From assembly GCA_023424725.1 (NCBI GenBank), contig JAFADQ010000187.1:1-12782 (forward strand): a stretch of DNA of 12,782 nt. The letters run 5' to 3'. Source of the DNA: Bacteroidota bacterium (GTDB taxonomy: Bacteria > Bacteroidota > Bacteroidia > Cytophagales > Hymenobacteraceae). Below are positions 1 through 6,887 of this stretch, in pieces; position 1 is the stretch's first letter, and each line of letters starts with the position of its first letter. Both the position numbers and the translations under genes were made by a program. A model generated the notes under the pieces. The model was not told where the DNA came from. It ran no database searches and saw nothing but the letters and a program-made list of their open reading frames with translations.

Positions 1-795
1 CTTGCGGATTGCCTCCATGTTCTGGCCAGCCGATTCGTGCTCCATTTCCATCATGTTAATAGGACTTTGCACGCTGCCAAACGCCGGACGTGGCAGCGCG
101 GTTTGCAACGCTTCGGCCTGACCCAATTGCTTTATGTACGGGAACAACACGCGCTCTTCTTTCGGCAAATGCGCCAGCAATTCCAAGGCAACTTCCTCGA
201 AATGCTGAGCCACTTTTATCACCTCCGGATGGCGCGAACCATGCACACGGGCAACTTTAGTGGTGTATTCGCGCAGCGCCGGAATGCTCTGGTTTACATA
301 CGTGTGGTGCGTATTTTCTATATAATCGGCCAAAAAGCCTACTTTCCACGAATCGAAATCATGGTTCGGACCGCTGTTTCCGCGCTCGGGCACGTTGTTC
401 AGCGCGCGCTCTACCTGCTCGTAGTCAACGCCTTTTTCTTTGCAGGCATCTTTCACGCTTTTCTTTCCGCCGCAGCAAAAATCAATGCCGAATTTCTTAA
501 ACACCTCGGCTTTCCGAATGTCTTTCGCCACCAGTTCGCCAATGGTAGTATCGGCCGCGCCGGGCACGTTTTTGGTTATCTGCACTTCCCAAATTTCGGG
601 GCCTTGCAACAGGTATTCCCACTTAAAAATATTTCCACGTTCGCCAAGCAACTGGTAATACACCGGCTTCGGGTCGTGGTCGTTATGAATTATAAATCCT
701 TCGCCCTCTCCAAGCGAGTCGAAAATCCGGAAAATAGTTGGATGCTTTTCGCGTGGCTCCAGCACAGTTACGTCTAATTTTTCGAGTACTTCCAT
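1..795 (-). CDS. ric: Iron-sulfur cluster repair di-iron protein (Ric/ScdA type) with N-terminal DUF2249 domain, partial
   Basis: Reading the minus strand from the ATG at 795-793 gives 265 codons open to the window edge, so the C-terminus is missing. Residues 1-72 resemble DUF2249 (PREKHPTIFRIFDSL, then a HNDHDPKPVYYQ segment). Residues about 84-137 match the ScdA/Ric N-terminal domain with the motif FGIDFCCGGKK (Cys107-Cys108). From about 148 a hemerythrin-like helical bundle follows, with candidate di-iron ligands His163/164, His185 or His189, His198, His209 with Glu213/214, and His253. Known role of the family: cytoplasmic repair of Fe-S clusters damaged by nitric oxide or oxidants, by iron donation. 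The DUF2249 fusion is less usual than the stand-alone protein of about 240 residues. The start is supported by a perfect -7 element about 45 bp upstream. NO reductase genes in the same window fit the role. Which His residues bind iron is inferred. Confidence 0.93.
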   Translation of the reverse strand, partial: MEVLEKLDVTVLEPREKHPTIFRIFDSLGEGEGFIIHNDHDPKPVYYQLLGERGNIFKWEYLLQGPEIWEVQITKNVPGAADTTIGELVAKDIRKAEVFKKFGIDFCCGGKKSVKDACKEKGVDYEQVERALNNVPERGNSGPNHDFDSWKVGFLADYIENTHHTYVNQSIPALREYTTKVARVHGSRHPEVIKVAQHFEEVALELLAHLPKEERVLFPYIKQLGQAEALQTALPRPAFGSVQSPINMMEMEHESAGQNMEAIRK

Positions 796-839
796 GGTAT
801 TTTGTGTTACAGATTTACTGTTTGTTTGATTTGTTAACA

Positions 840-885
840 CAAAGGTAAACCGGAAAATTCAAAATAAAAGACTTTAAGGTCTTTT
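840..885 (-). promoter_or_regulatory. Promoter and operator of ric
   Basis: On the minus strand a perfect Bacteroidota -7 element, TACCTTTG, lies at 847-840, about 45 bp before the ric ATG. Upstream, 866-885 is an inverted repeat, AAAAGACTTTAAGGTCTTTT, with perfect 7-bp arms (866-872 and 879-885). Its centre (875.5) is 28.5 bp from the first base of the -7 element, the place expected for a transcription activator binding near -41. No TTTG -33 element occurs at normal spacing, which also suggests activator dependence. The regulator is unknown; an NO-responsive Crp/Fnr or Rrf2 family protein is a guess. Confidence 0.6.
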
Positions 886-981
886 TTTCTTTAATTTATT
901 TCTTCTACATTTGATGCGCCGGCCAGCAGGGCCCAAAAACTGCCCTAACAGCGCCCAAAAGCCATTTCTACAAAATGAAAA

Positions 982-995
982 CTGATAAAGATCAT
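982..995. promoter_or_regulatory. Candidate distal Fnr/Dnr-type box
   Basis: CTGATAAAGATCAT contains a perfect TGAT-N4-ATCA palindrome, like the core of Fnr/Dnr boxes (TTGAT-N4-ATCAA). It lies about 190 bp before the ric start and has no TAnnTTTG element at the spacing seen for the two boxes near 8830 and 9272. It may act at a distance or be chance. Confidence 0.25.
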
Positions 996-1247
996 TCTAA
1001 AAATAAGGGCGTTGCATCCGGCCCGTGCTATCCGCTGCAATCTGTTGGCCTTATAAACACCAGCGCGCGGCACCACCATCCGAATAAAATTTCACCTGCA
1101 ACACCCAAAAAAATGGCCACCAAAGGCCAACAGGATTTCCGCTTCTATCACTAACGCGCACCGCCCGCTAAACAACCAACTGTATGCTATTATATAAAGT
1201 ACAAAACCGCACTTGTCTGAAACCAAACCAAAGCCTAAACGAAGCCC

Positions 1248-1359
1248 CTGGCGCAAGCGTCCGCTTGTGCCTGCCGAAAGCAAAAACCATGTCATCACCA
1301 CCCAAACAACTACAGATTTTTTCGCTGTCGCGAAAGGCACAAGCGGACGCTTGCGCCAG
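1248..1359. repeat. REP-like inverted pair (CAAGCG palindromes)
   Basis: Two 25-bp arms, 1248-1272 and 1335-1359, are exact reverse complements separated by 62 bp. Each arm is itself a near-palindrome (CAAGCG-TC-CGCTTG core, extended to GGCGCAAGCG/CGCTTGTGCC with one mismatch). Two inverted copies of a short palindrome is the layout of REP/BIME elements moved by RAYT (TnpA_REP) enzymes. No such enzyme is present here. Small open frames across this area follow the repeat and are not convincing genes. Confidence 0.8.
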
Positions 1360-1434
1360 CTCGCTATCTAAACTTAATCGCGATTGTAAACTATACAAAA
1401 ACACGCTTCTCTAAACTCAGAACACCGTTTGCTT

Positions 1435-1548
1435 GGCCGGATTTGTAATCCGGTCCACCTGAATACCAGGATTTTCAATCCGACTTTAACTCCAATAAAC
1501 CGGATTGAAAATCCTCGTACTCACAAGAGCCTGATTACAAATCCGGCC
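1435..1548. repeat. Nested palindromic repeat pairs (CCGGATT type)
   Basis: The outer arms 1435-1450 and 1533-1548 are perfect 16-bp inverted repeats (GGCCGGATTTGTAATC and its complement). Inside them are a second perfect pair of 15 bp, 1468-1482 and 1501-1515 (AGGATTTTCAATCCG and its complement). Each arm is also a small palindrome, for example CCGGATT-TGT-AATCCGG. The element lies in the nrdJ upstream region and does not code for protein. Confidence 0.8.
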
Positions 1549-1610
1549 CGGCGCTCTTAACCAACTGCAACTTAAATTTTTCACCTGGCAGCCCGCCAAT
1601 AAATCCTCAG

Positions 1611-1703
1611 CTTAAACCTCCCCACCCCAACATTCAACAATCAGCAACCGCCAACAAAATAAATCCATTCATCCATTCTCCCATTCATCCATTCATCCAC
1701 AAT
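1611..1703 (+). promoter_or_regulatory. G-poor leader of nrdJ with tandem octamers
   Basis: The 93 bases before the nrdJ ATG contain only two G residues and are rich in C and A, so they should be unstructured in RNA. Four tandem copies of an octamer (ATCCATTC, ATCCATTC, TCCCATTC, ATCCATTC) fill 1663-1694, with a partial fifth to 1699, ending a few bases before the ATG. There is no Shine-Dalgarno sequence. I see no TAnnTTTG promoter element in the 150 bases upstream and no cobalamin riboswitch. A role as an open ribosome-loading leader is inferred. Confidence 0.55.
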
Positions 1704-4700
1704 ATGAAAAGCACCAAAAAACCTCCCAAAGGCCTCTCCTTCTCCCGCCGCTTTAGCCAGGAAAAAACCGATCCGTTCAGCCAGTTCAGCTACGAGATCC
1801 GCAGTTCCATCATCAAAAAACCAGATGGCGAAATCGTAACCGAACTAACCGATGTGGAAGTACCCGCCGAATGGTCGCAAATCGCCACCGACATTCTCGC
1901 GCAGAAATATTTCCGCAAAACCGGCCTGCCCGAAACCGAGAGCGCAGACGGTGCCGAACATTCGGTGAAACAAGTGGTGCACCGCCTCGCAAATTGCTGG
2001 AAAAGCTGGGGCAGCCGCTACGGCTATTTCGCTAGCAAAAAAGACGCGCAGATTTTTTACGATGAGCTGGTGGTGGCTTTGCTCGGGCAATACGCCGCAC
2101 CCAATTCGCCGCAATGGTTTAACACCGGTTTGTATGAAAGTTACGGCATAAAAGGCAGCAGCCAGGGTCACTATTATAAAGACCCCGACAATGGCGAACT
2201 CTGCCAAAGCGACAACGCTTACGAGCGCCCGCAAACCAGCGCTTGCTTTATTTTGGGTGTAGACGATGATTTGGTAAACAAAGGCGGCCTCATGGATTTG
2301 CTGCAGCGCGAAGCACGTATTTATAAGTATGGCTCGGGCGTTGGCACTAACTTTTCTGCCATTCGCGGAGCCGAAGAAAAACTATCCGGCGGGGGTCATT
2401 CTTCCGGGCTCATGTCATTTTTAAAAGTCGGCGACAGGGCTGCGGGGGCCATAAAATCGGGCGGTACAACCCGACGCGCTGCTAAAATGGTGTGTCTGGA
2501 TATCGACCATCCCGAAATTGAAGCCTTTATAAACTGGAAAGCCGACGAAGAAAAGAAAGTGGCCGCGCTCATCGCCGCCGGTTATTCTTCCGATTACGAA
2601 GGCGAAGCGTACCAAACCGTGGCCGGGCAAAACAGCAACAACTCGGTGCGCATTCCTAACCGGTTTTTCTCTGCCCTCGATGCCAACGCCGACTGGGAAC
2701 TTACCGCCCGCACCACCGGCGAAACCGTTAAAACCATTCCGGCCCGCAACCTCTGGCACAACATAGCCGATGCCGCCTGGAAATGCGCCGATCCCGGCGT
2801 GCAATTCGACACTACTATTAATGAGTGGCACACTTGCCCTGCCGGTGGCCCTATCCGTGCATCCAACCCCTGCTCGGAGTATATGTTCCTGGACAACACG
2901 GCCTGCAACCTCGCCTCCATCAACCTCCGCAAATTCTACGACAGCGAGCAGCAACTTTTTGATGTAGAAGGTTTTACGCACATGGCAAGAATCTGGACGG
3001 TAGTGCTCGAGATATCTATCCTGATGGCGCAATTCCCTTCCGAAGACGTGGCGCAGCGCTCTTACGATTACCGCACCATCGGCCTCGGCTACGCCAACCT
3101 TGGCTCGGTAATTATGCTCGCCGGTTTGCCGTACGATAGTCCGCAAGCCCGCACGTTGGCCGCCTCCATTACCGCAATCATGACCGGAACTGCGTACAGA
3201 ACTTCCGCCGAATTGGCCGCTGTAAAGGGCTTTTTTGCCCACTACAGCTCCAACAAAGAGCACATGCTCCGCGTAATCCGCAACCACCGCTACGCCGCCC
3301 ACAACACACCCGATCTGTTCGAAAACCTCAGCCTGAAACCCTATTGCCTCGACCCGAAACTATGCCCCGATTACCTCTTAAATGCCGCCTGCAGGGTGTG
3401 GGACGAAGCGCTGGAATTGGGAGAAAAACATGGTTTCCGGAATGCGCAGGCCACGGTTTTAGCGCCCACCGGCACTATTGGTTTATTAATGGATTGCGAT
3501 ACAACCGGCGTAGAACCAGATTTTGCATTGGTGAAATTCAAAAAACTTTCCGGCGGCGGTTATTTTAAAATCATCAACCAATCGGTGCCCGGCGCATTGC
3601 GCAATTTGGGGTATTCTGAAAAGCAAATTGAGAAAATGGTGCGCTACGCCAAAGGGGCCGGAACGATTAAAGGCGCACCGCATTTAAATCCGGAAAAACT
3701 GTTCTCGCTCGGCTTTTCGGTTACCGAAGTTACGCGCATAGACCAAGCTGCCGTGGCCGCGTTCGATATCCGGTTTCTGTTTTTGCCGCACTTGTTAGAC
3801 AAAGATTTTTGCACCCGCCTCGATATTCCGCACGAAGCCATTAAGCAACCCGACTTCGATTTGCTGGCGGCGCTGGGTTTATCGGAACAACAAATAGCGG
3901 AGCTGAACGATTACGTGTGTGGCACCATGACCCTGGAAGGCGCGCCTCACCTGAAGCCCGAACATTTGCCGGTTTTCGATTGCGCCAACCGCTGCGGAAA
4001 CAAAGGCACGCGCTTTATTAAACCCGAAGGCCATTTGCAGATGATGGCAGCCGTGCAACCGTTTTTATCGGGAGCGATTTCTAAAACCATAAACCTGCCC
4101 AACGAAACCACTGTAGAGGAAATAGCGCAATGTTACCGCTCTGCCTGGGAACACGCGTTAAAAGCTTGCGCCTTGTACCGCGACGGCTGCAAATTGTCGC
4201 AACCGCTTACGTCTAAATCCTCTGAAAAGAAGAAAGAAAGTCCGGACGAGAAACAAGACGCGCAACAAGCCATGTTAACAGAAGAACAAGTGTTGCAGGC
4301 TGCTATTTCTATCATGTCGTCGTCTAAAGACACGCGGTTTAAGCGTCAGCTCAGCAATGTGGTGGAGCGCAAACGCCTGCCCGAAAAGCGCAACGGTTTC
4401 ACCCAAAAAGCAAAGATTGACGGCCACACGGTGTACATAAGAACCGGCGAGTACGAAGACGGCAGCCTGGGAGAGATTTTTATTGATATGTACAAAGAAG
4501 GCGCTTCGTTCCGCTCGTTGCTGAACTGCTTCGCGATTTCGGTGTCGCTAGGATTGCAATACGGCGTGCCGCTTGATGAATTTGTGAGCCGGTTTACGTT
4601 CACCCGTTTCGAGCCGGCCGGTAGCGTAGAGCACCCGAACATTAAACAGGCCACTTCTATTCTCGATTACCTGTTCCGCTTGTTAGGCATGGAGTATTTG

Positions 4701-5030
4701 CAGCGCAACGATTTGGTGCACGTACCGCCGCAGAAAGAAAGTGCAGTTGAAGGTGCAGATAAATCAACTACAGAAACGGAAAATTTCGTCGCTGACACCC
4801 CTAAAAACGGTGCCCACAGCCCGCTGACAGCGCCCGCTACTTTCACCGGAATTAAGCACACCAAAACCACCACGCAAAGCTCCGAAACGATTGTGGTAGA
4901 AGGCTCTCAGCAAGCCCTTGCCAACATGATGGGCGACGCGCCATTGTGCAATGTATGCGGACATTTAACGATCCGCAGCGGCACGTGTTATAAGTGTTTG
5001 AATTGCGGAAATAGTTTGGGCTGCAGTTAA
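1704..5030 (+). CDS. nrdJ: Adenosylcobalamin-dependent ribonucleotide reductase (class II), TSCPD-tailed
   Basis: 1108 residues. The enzyme reduces ribonucleotides to deoxyribonucleotides in the cytoplasm with a B12-generated thiyl radical, needing no oxygen. Visible motifs: NPCSE at 388-392, giving the thiyl Cys390 with Asn388 and Glu392; redox pair Cys181 and Cys401 (Cys401 is 11 residues after Cys390, as in Thermotoga NrdJ); glycine-rich YGSGVGTNFSAIRG at 209-222; PTGTIG at 588-593; FLSGAISKTINLP near 787-799. Residues 635-666 and 724-755 are related segments, both ending in GAPHLxPExL. A charged linker (about 835-860) leads to a TSCPD domain (about 880-1000), a low-complexity linker and a C-terminal zinc ribbon (Cys1082, Cys1085, Cys1098, Cys1101) with further Cys1095 and Cys1107, likely the swinging redox tail. 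Length fits the long B12-dependent form. It stands alone, bounded by repeats on both sides. Confidence 0.97.
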   Translation: MKSTKKPPKGLSFSRRFSQEKTDPFSQFSYEIRSSIIKKPDGEIVTELTDVEVPAEWSQIATDILAQKYFRKTGLPETESADGAEHSVKQVVHRLANCWKSWGSRYGYFASKKDAQIFYDELVVALLGQYAAPNSPQWFNTGLYESYGIKGSSQGHYYKDPDNGELCQSDNAYERPQTSACFILGVDDDLVNKGGLMDLLQREARIYKYGSGVGTNFSAIRGAEEKLSGGGHSSGLMSFLKVGDRAAGAIKSGGTTRRAAKMVCLDIDHPEIEAFINWKADEEKKVAALIAAGYSSDYEGEAYQTVAGQNSNNSVRIPNRFFSALDANADWELTARTTGETVKTIPARNLWHNIADAAWKCADPGVQFDTTINEWHTCPAGGPIRASNPCSEYMFLDNTACNLASINLRKFYDSEQQLFDVEGFTHMARIWTVVLEISILMAQFPSEDVAQRSYDYRTIGLGYANLGSVIMLAGLPYDSPQARTLAASITAIMTGTAYRTSAELAAVKGFFAHYSSNKEHMLRVIRNHRYAAHNTPDLFENLSLKPYCLDPKLCPDYLLNAACRVWDEALELGEKHGFRNAQATVLAPTGTIGLLMDCDTTGVEPDFALVKFKKLSGGGYFKIINQSVPGALRNLGYSEKQIEKMVRYAKGAGTIKGAPHLNPEKLFSLGFSVTEVTRIDQAAVAAFDIRFLFLPHLLDKDFCTRLDIPHEAIKQPDFDLLAALGLSEQQIAELNDYVCGTMTLEGAPHLKPEHLPVFDCANRCGNKGTRFIKPEGHLQMMAAVQPFLSGAISKTINLPNETTVEEIAQCYRSAWEHALKACALYRDGCKLSQPLTSKSSEKKKESPDEKQDAQQAMLTEEQVLQAAISIMSSSKDTRFKRQLSNVVERKRLPEKRNGFTQKAKIDGHTVYIRTGEYEDGSLGEIFIDMYKEGASFRSLLNCFAISVSLGLQYGVPLDEFVSRFTFTRFEPAGSVEHPNIKQATSILDYLFRLLGMEYLQRNDLVHVPPQKESAVEGADKSTTETENFVADTPKNGAHSPLTAPATFTGIKHTKTTTQSSETIVVEGSQQALANMMGDAPLCNVCGHLTIRSGTCYKCLNCGNSLGCS

Positions 5031-5073
5031 GGTTGTCTGAACCAGGATTCGTAGGATTATAGGAAGGACCAGG

Positions 5074-5166
5074 ATGTTTGAACTATGATGGAAATAAGGG
5101 GATGAAGGACTGTGAATTTAGTGCGGGATTCACAGTCCTTCATTTATTCATTTGAATCATAGTTCA
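5074..5166. repeat. 93-bp hairpin repeat, copy A
   Basis: Direct copy of 5369-5461, with 85 of 93 positions identical by hand count. It folds on itself twice: outer 13-bp arms 5077-5089 and 5156-5168, and an inner perfect 16-bp stem 5102-5117 and 5128-5143 with loop TTAGTGCGGG. The eight differences fall mostly in the 5' linker between the two stems. Confidence 0.85.
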
Positions 5167-5368
5167 AACTTTTAATTGGTTTATGTTACAGTTTCCGTGG
5201 TCTGTGAAGGCACCGAGAGAATATTCACCTCTTTTTAACGCATTGATTATCAGCACTTTATATTTTACGGCTAAATCTACAAATAATTGATAACCAAATG
5301 GTTAATTCTTGCATAGGCAAGATGTGTATATACTTTAGGTGAAGGCACAGACCGGGGAAGAGACTATG

Positions 5369-5461
5369 ATGTTTGAACTATAATGGAAATGATGAAAAGA
5401 AGGACTGTGATTTTAGTGCGGGATTCACAGTCCTTCTTTTATTCATTTGAATCATAGTTCA
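5369..5461. repeat. 93-bp hairpin repeat, copy B
   Basis: Second copy, same orientation and exactly the same length as 5074-5166. Inner perfect 16-bp stem at 5395-5410 and 5425-5440. Outer arms TGAACTAT (5374-5381) and ATAGTTCA (5454-5461). The stem base differs from copy A (AAAAG/CTTTT instead of ATG/CAT) yet both versions stay paired, which suggests a maintained structure. Confidence 0.85.
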
Positions 5462-5593
5462 GCCCTCCTAGTCCTTCATTTCATCCTATAAATCCCAGTT
5501 CAGGCAAAACAGCCAAATTAGATTCGTATTAAAATTTGCTAATTCGAGCTAATTTTTTCTTTTACTTCATAGAATCTGGTGATCTTAAAAACC

Positions 5594-5614
5594 GCTTAAA
5601 CAACTCGTTTAAGC
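5594..5614. other. Short perfect hairpin before the FAS1 gene
   Basis: GCTTAAAC (5594-5601), loop AACTC, GTTTAAGC (5607-5614). It lies about 100 bp before the FAS1 gene start. It could be an operator or a structural element. Otherwise 5504-5689 is AT-rich with no gene that I can support. Confidence 0.35.
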
Positions 5615-5689
5615 ACATTTATAAGAAAACGATGATAAAAGTCACTAAACCAGGCAACGAAGGTCATTATTCCGGCGAAAGGATGCTTC

Positions 5690-5697
5690 TAATTTTG
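5690..5697 (+). promoter_or_regulatory. Candidate -7 element of the FAS1 gene
   Basis: TAATTTTG matches the Bacteroidota TAnnTTTG element and lies 23 bp before the ATG at 5721, leaving a very short leader. No TTTG -33 element is seen at normal spacing, so the support is moderate. Confidence 0.45.
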
Positions 5698-5720
5698 TCT
5701 TAAAATAACGCCACCAAATC

Positions 5721-6293
5721 ATGAAAACGACAAATTTATTTATCGCCGCCGGAGTTGCCTGTTTAATGGCATTCACTTCGTGCACTACTAATTCTTCTAA
5801 TGCCGAAAACGCGGCTTCAGGATCTTACGAAACAGAAGAATCCGATCCGGGCGGCGGGCAAGCCAGCGTATCGGACGATGTGTCGCAAAAAGACGTAGTG
5901 AAAGTTGCCGTTGGCTCGCCGGACCACACAACTTTGGTAGCTGCCGTGAAAGCTGCAGGCCTGGTAAATTCGCTGTCTAACGCCGGTCCGTTTACAGTTT
6001 TTGCGCCGGTTAATTCTGCCTTCGAAGCGCTGCCAAAAGGCACAGTAGATAATTTATTGAAGCCTGAAAACAAAGGCCAGTTGGAAGATATTTTGCAATA
6101 CCACGTAACGGTTTCTTCTTACGACATAGACCGCCTGACCGATGGCATGACGCTTGGCCAGGTGAACGGCGGAAACGTAACCATTACCCATAAAGATGGA
6201 AAAGTAATGGTGAACGACGCAACTATTCTCGGATCTGTAAAAGCATCTAACGGCACCGTTCACGTGATAGACAAAGTGTTGTTGCCTCAGTAA
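5721..6293 (+). CDS. FAS1 (fasciclin) domain lipoprotein
   Basis: 190 residues. A type II signal peptide ends in the lipobox FTSC, with Cys21 as the lipid-anchored residue. A Ser/Gly/Glu-rich linker (22-55) follows, then one FAS1 domain (about 56-190). The domain shows the H1 motif FTVFAPVNSAF (91-101), the YH pair (127-128) and the H2 motif GTVHVIDKVLLP (178-189). FAS1 domains mediate adhesion or protein contact at the cell surface or in the periplasm; the partner here is unknown. The gene is monocistronic, with a candidate -7 element just upstream and a strong terminator downstream. Membrane side (periplasmic or surface) cannot be decided from the sequence. Confidence 0.93.
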   Translation: MKTTNLFIAAGVACLMAFTSCTTNSSNAENAASGSYETEESDPGGGQASVSDDVSQKDVVKVAVGSPDHTTLVAAVKAAGLVNSLSNAGPFTVFAPVNSAFEALPKGTVDNLLKPENKGQLEDILQYHVTVSSYDIDRLTDGMTLGQVNGGNVTITHKDGKVMVNDATILGSVKASNGTVHVIDKVLLPQ

Positions 6294-6325
6294 TAAAAAT
6301 TTATATTTTGGGTTTAGTGCAATCG

Positions 6326-6350
6326 CCCCGGCTACCTGGCCGGGGTTTTT
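6326..6350 (+). terminator. Rho-independent terminator of the FAS1 gene
   Basis: CCCCGGC (6326-6332), loop TACCTG, GCCGGGG (6339-6345), then five T residues. It lies 32 bp after the stop codon and is the clearest intrinsic terminator in the window. Confidence 0.9.
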
Positions 6351-6368
6351 GTTTGCCGTTTTGTAGCT

Positions 6369-6877
6369 GCAAAGTGCGCAGTTAATTACGGTAAGGTAGC
6401 AAAGGTGTTAAAGATAAACTGACGTAAATTATAACCAGCACCATAGCCCACGATTTTAAGCGTGGGTCCAAAGGTTATCACAGTTCCAAATGGTTTTAAC
6501 CATTTACCTGCCTATTATTCGATTTAAAACAAACCGTTAAAACGGTTCATACTTTTTCTTTTACACAGAAAACCCATGGTTAAAACCACTACTGTACGAA
6601 AATTAAACAAACAAATTAATTATCAACCTGTTGCGCCCTCGCTCGCATTTTGCAAGTGTGGGTTATGGGCTACATCTTGCCGCTAATAGATTTATAAAAC
6701 GGCCAGAGGCCTGCTGTAGCTCACACTCGCAAGATGCGAGCGAGGGAGCTAAAACATTGTTTATCAGTTGATTTGATAAATTTTCGTACAGTTGTGGGTT
6801 AAAACCGTGGGCTATGGGAATTTACATTTTAGCATTTATCCCATTCGCGAACATTGCGATTTCTGTGCGCACTTTGC
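6369..6877. repeat. Four-level nested inverted repeat island
   Basis: From outside in: GCAAAGTGCGCA 6369-6380 with TGCGCACTTTGC 6866-6877 (12/12); CCATAGCCCACGATTTTAA 6441-6459 with 6799-6817 (18/19); ACTGTACGAAAATT 6591-6604 with 6779-6792 (14/14); and 25-bp arms 6636-6660 with 6722-6746 (23/25), themselves CTCGCA/TGCGAG palindromes. Extra stand-alone palindromes with TTTTAA or TTAAAA cores are CCCACGATTTTAAGCGTGGG (6447-6466), AAATGGTTTTAACCATTT (6488-6505), AACCGTTAAAACGGTT (6532-6547) and one near 6577-6588. The island fills the gap between two converging genes. Layout resembles REP/RAYT elements. The short open frame starting at 6814 is not supported as a gene. Confidence 0.8.
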
Positions 6878-6887
6878 GGTTAATTTT

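Larger units (their letters stand above)
5037..5503. repeat. Composite repeat island downstream of nrdJ
   Basis: Starting 6 bp after the nrdJ stop, this island is framed by imperfect inverted arms (5037-5064, beginning CTGAACCAGGATT; 5481-5503 read in reverse, beginning CTGAACTGGGATT). Inside lie two 93-bp direct copies of a long hairpin. The roughly 200 bp between them carry smaller inverted pieces (GGTCTGTG 5199-5206 and CACAGACC 5346-5353). No open frame of note occurs. The first hairpin may also act as a transcription end for nrdJ, but it lacks a U-run. Mobile or MITE-like origin is inferred. Confidence 0.65.

Noticed and set aside
37..777. Long plus-strand open frame of 246 codons
   Set aside because: It lies opposite the clear ric gene on the minus strand and its translation matches no family. 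The minus strand shows DUF2249, ScdA and hemerythrin motifs.
840..864. TTTTG at 864-860 as a -33 element for ric
   Set aside because: Only 12 bp separate it from the -7 element, well short of the roughly 19-21 bp normal in Bacteroidota.
1168..1414. Several open frames of 76-82 codons on both strands
   Set aside because: They run through the perfect 25-bp inverted repeat, and the translations mirror the repeat. No promoter or family likeness.
1248..1548. CRISPR array
   Set aside because: Repeats are inverted pairs of different families, not regularly spaced direct repeats with unique spacers, and no cas genes are present.
796..1703. Possible cobalamin riboswitch before the B12-dependent nrdJ
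   Set aside because: No GCCACTG-type B12 box or matching fold was found. The region is filled by repeats and a G-poor leader.
2421..3302. 293-codon minus-strand open frame inside nrdJ
   Set aside because: It is the antisense of conserved NrdJ catalytic sequence and shows no domain of its own.
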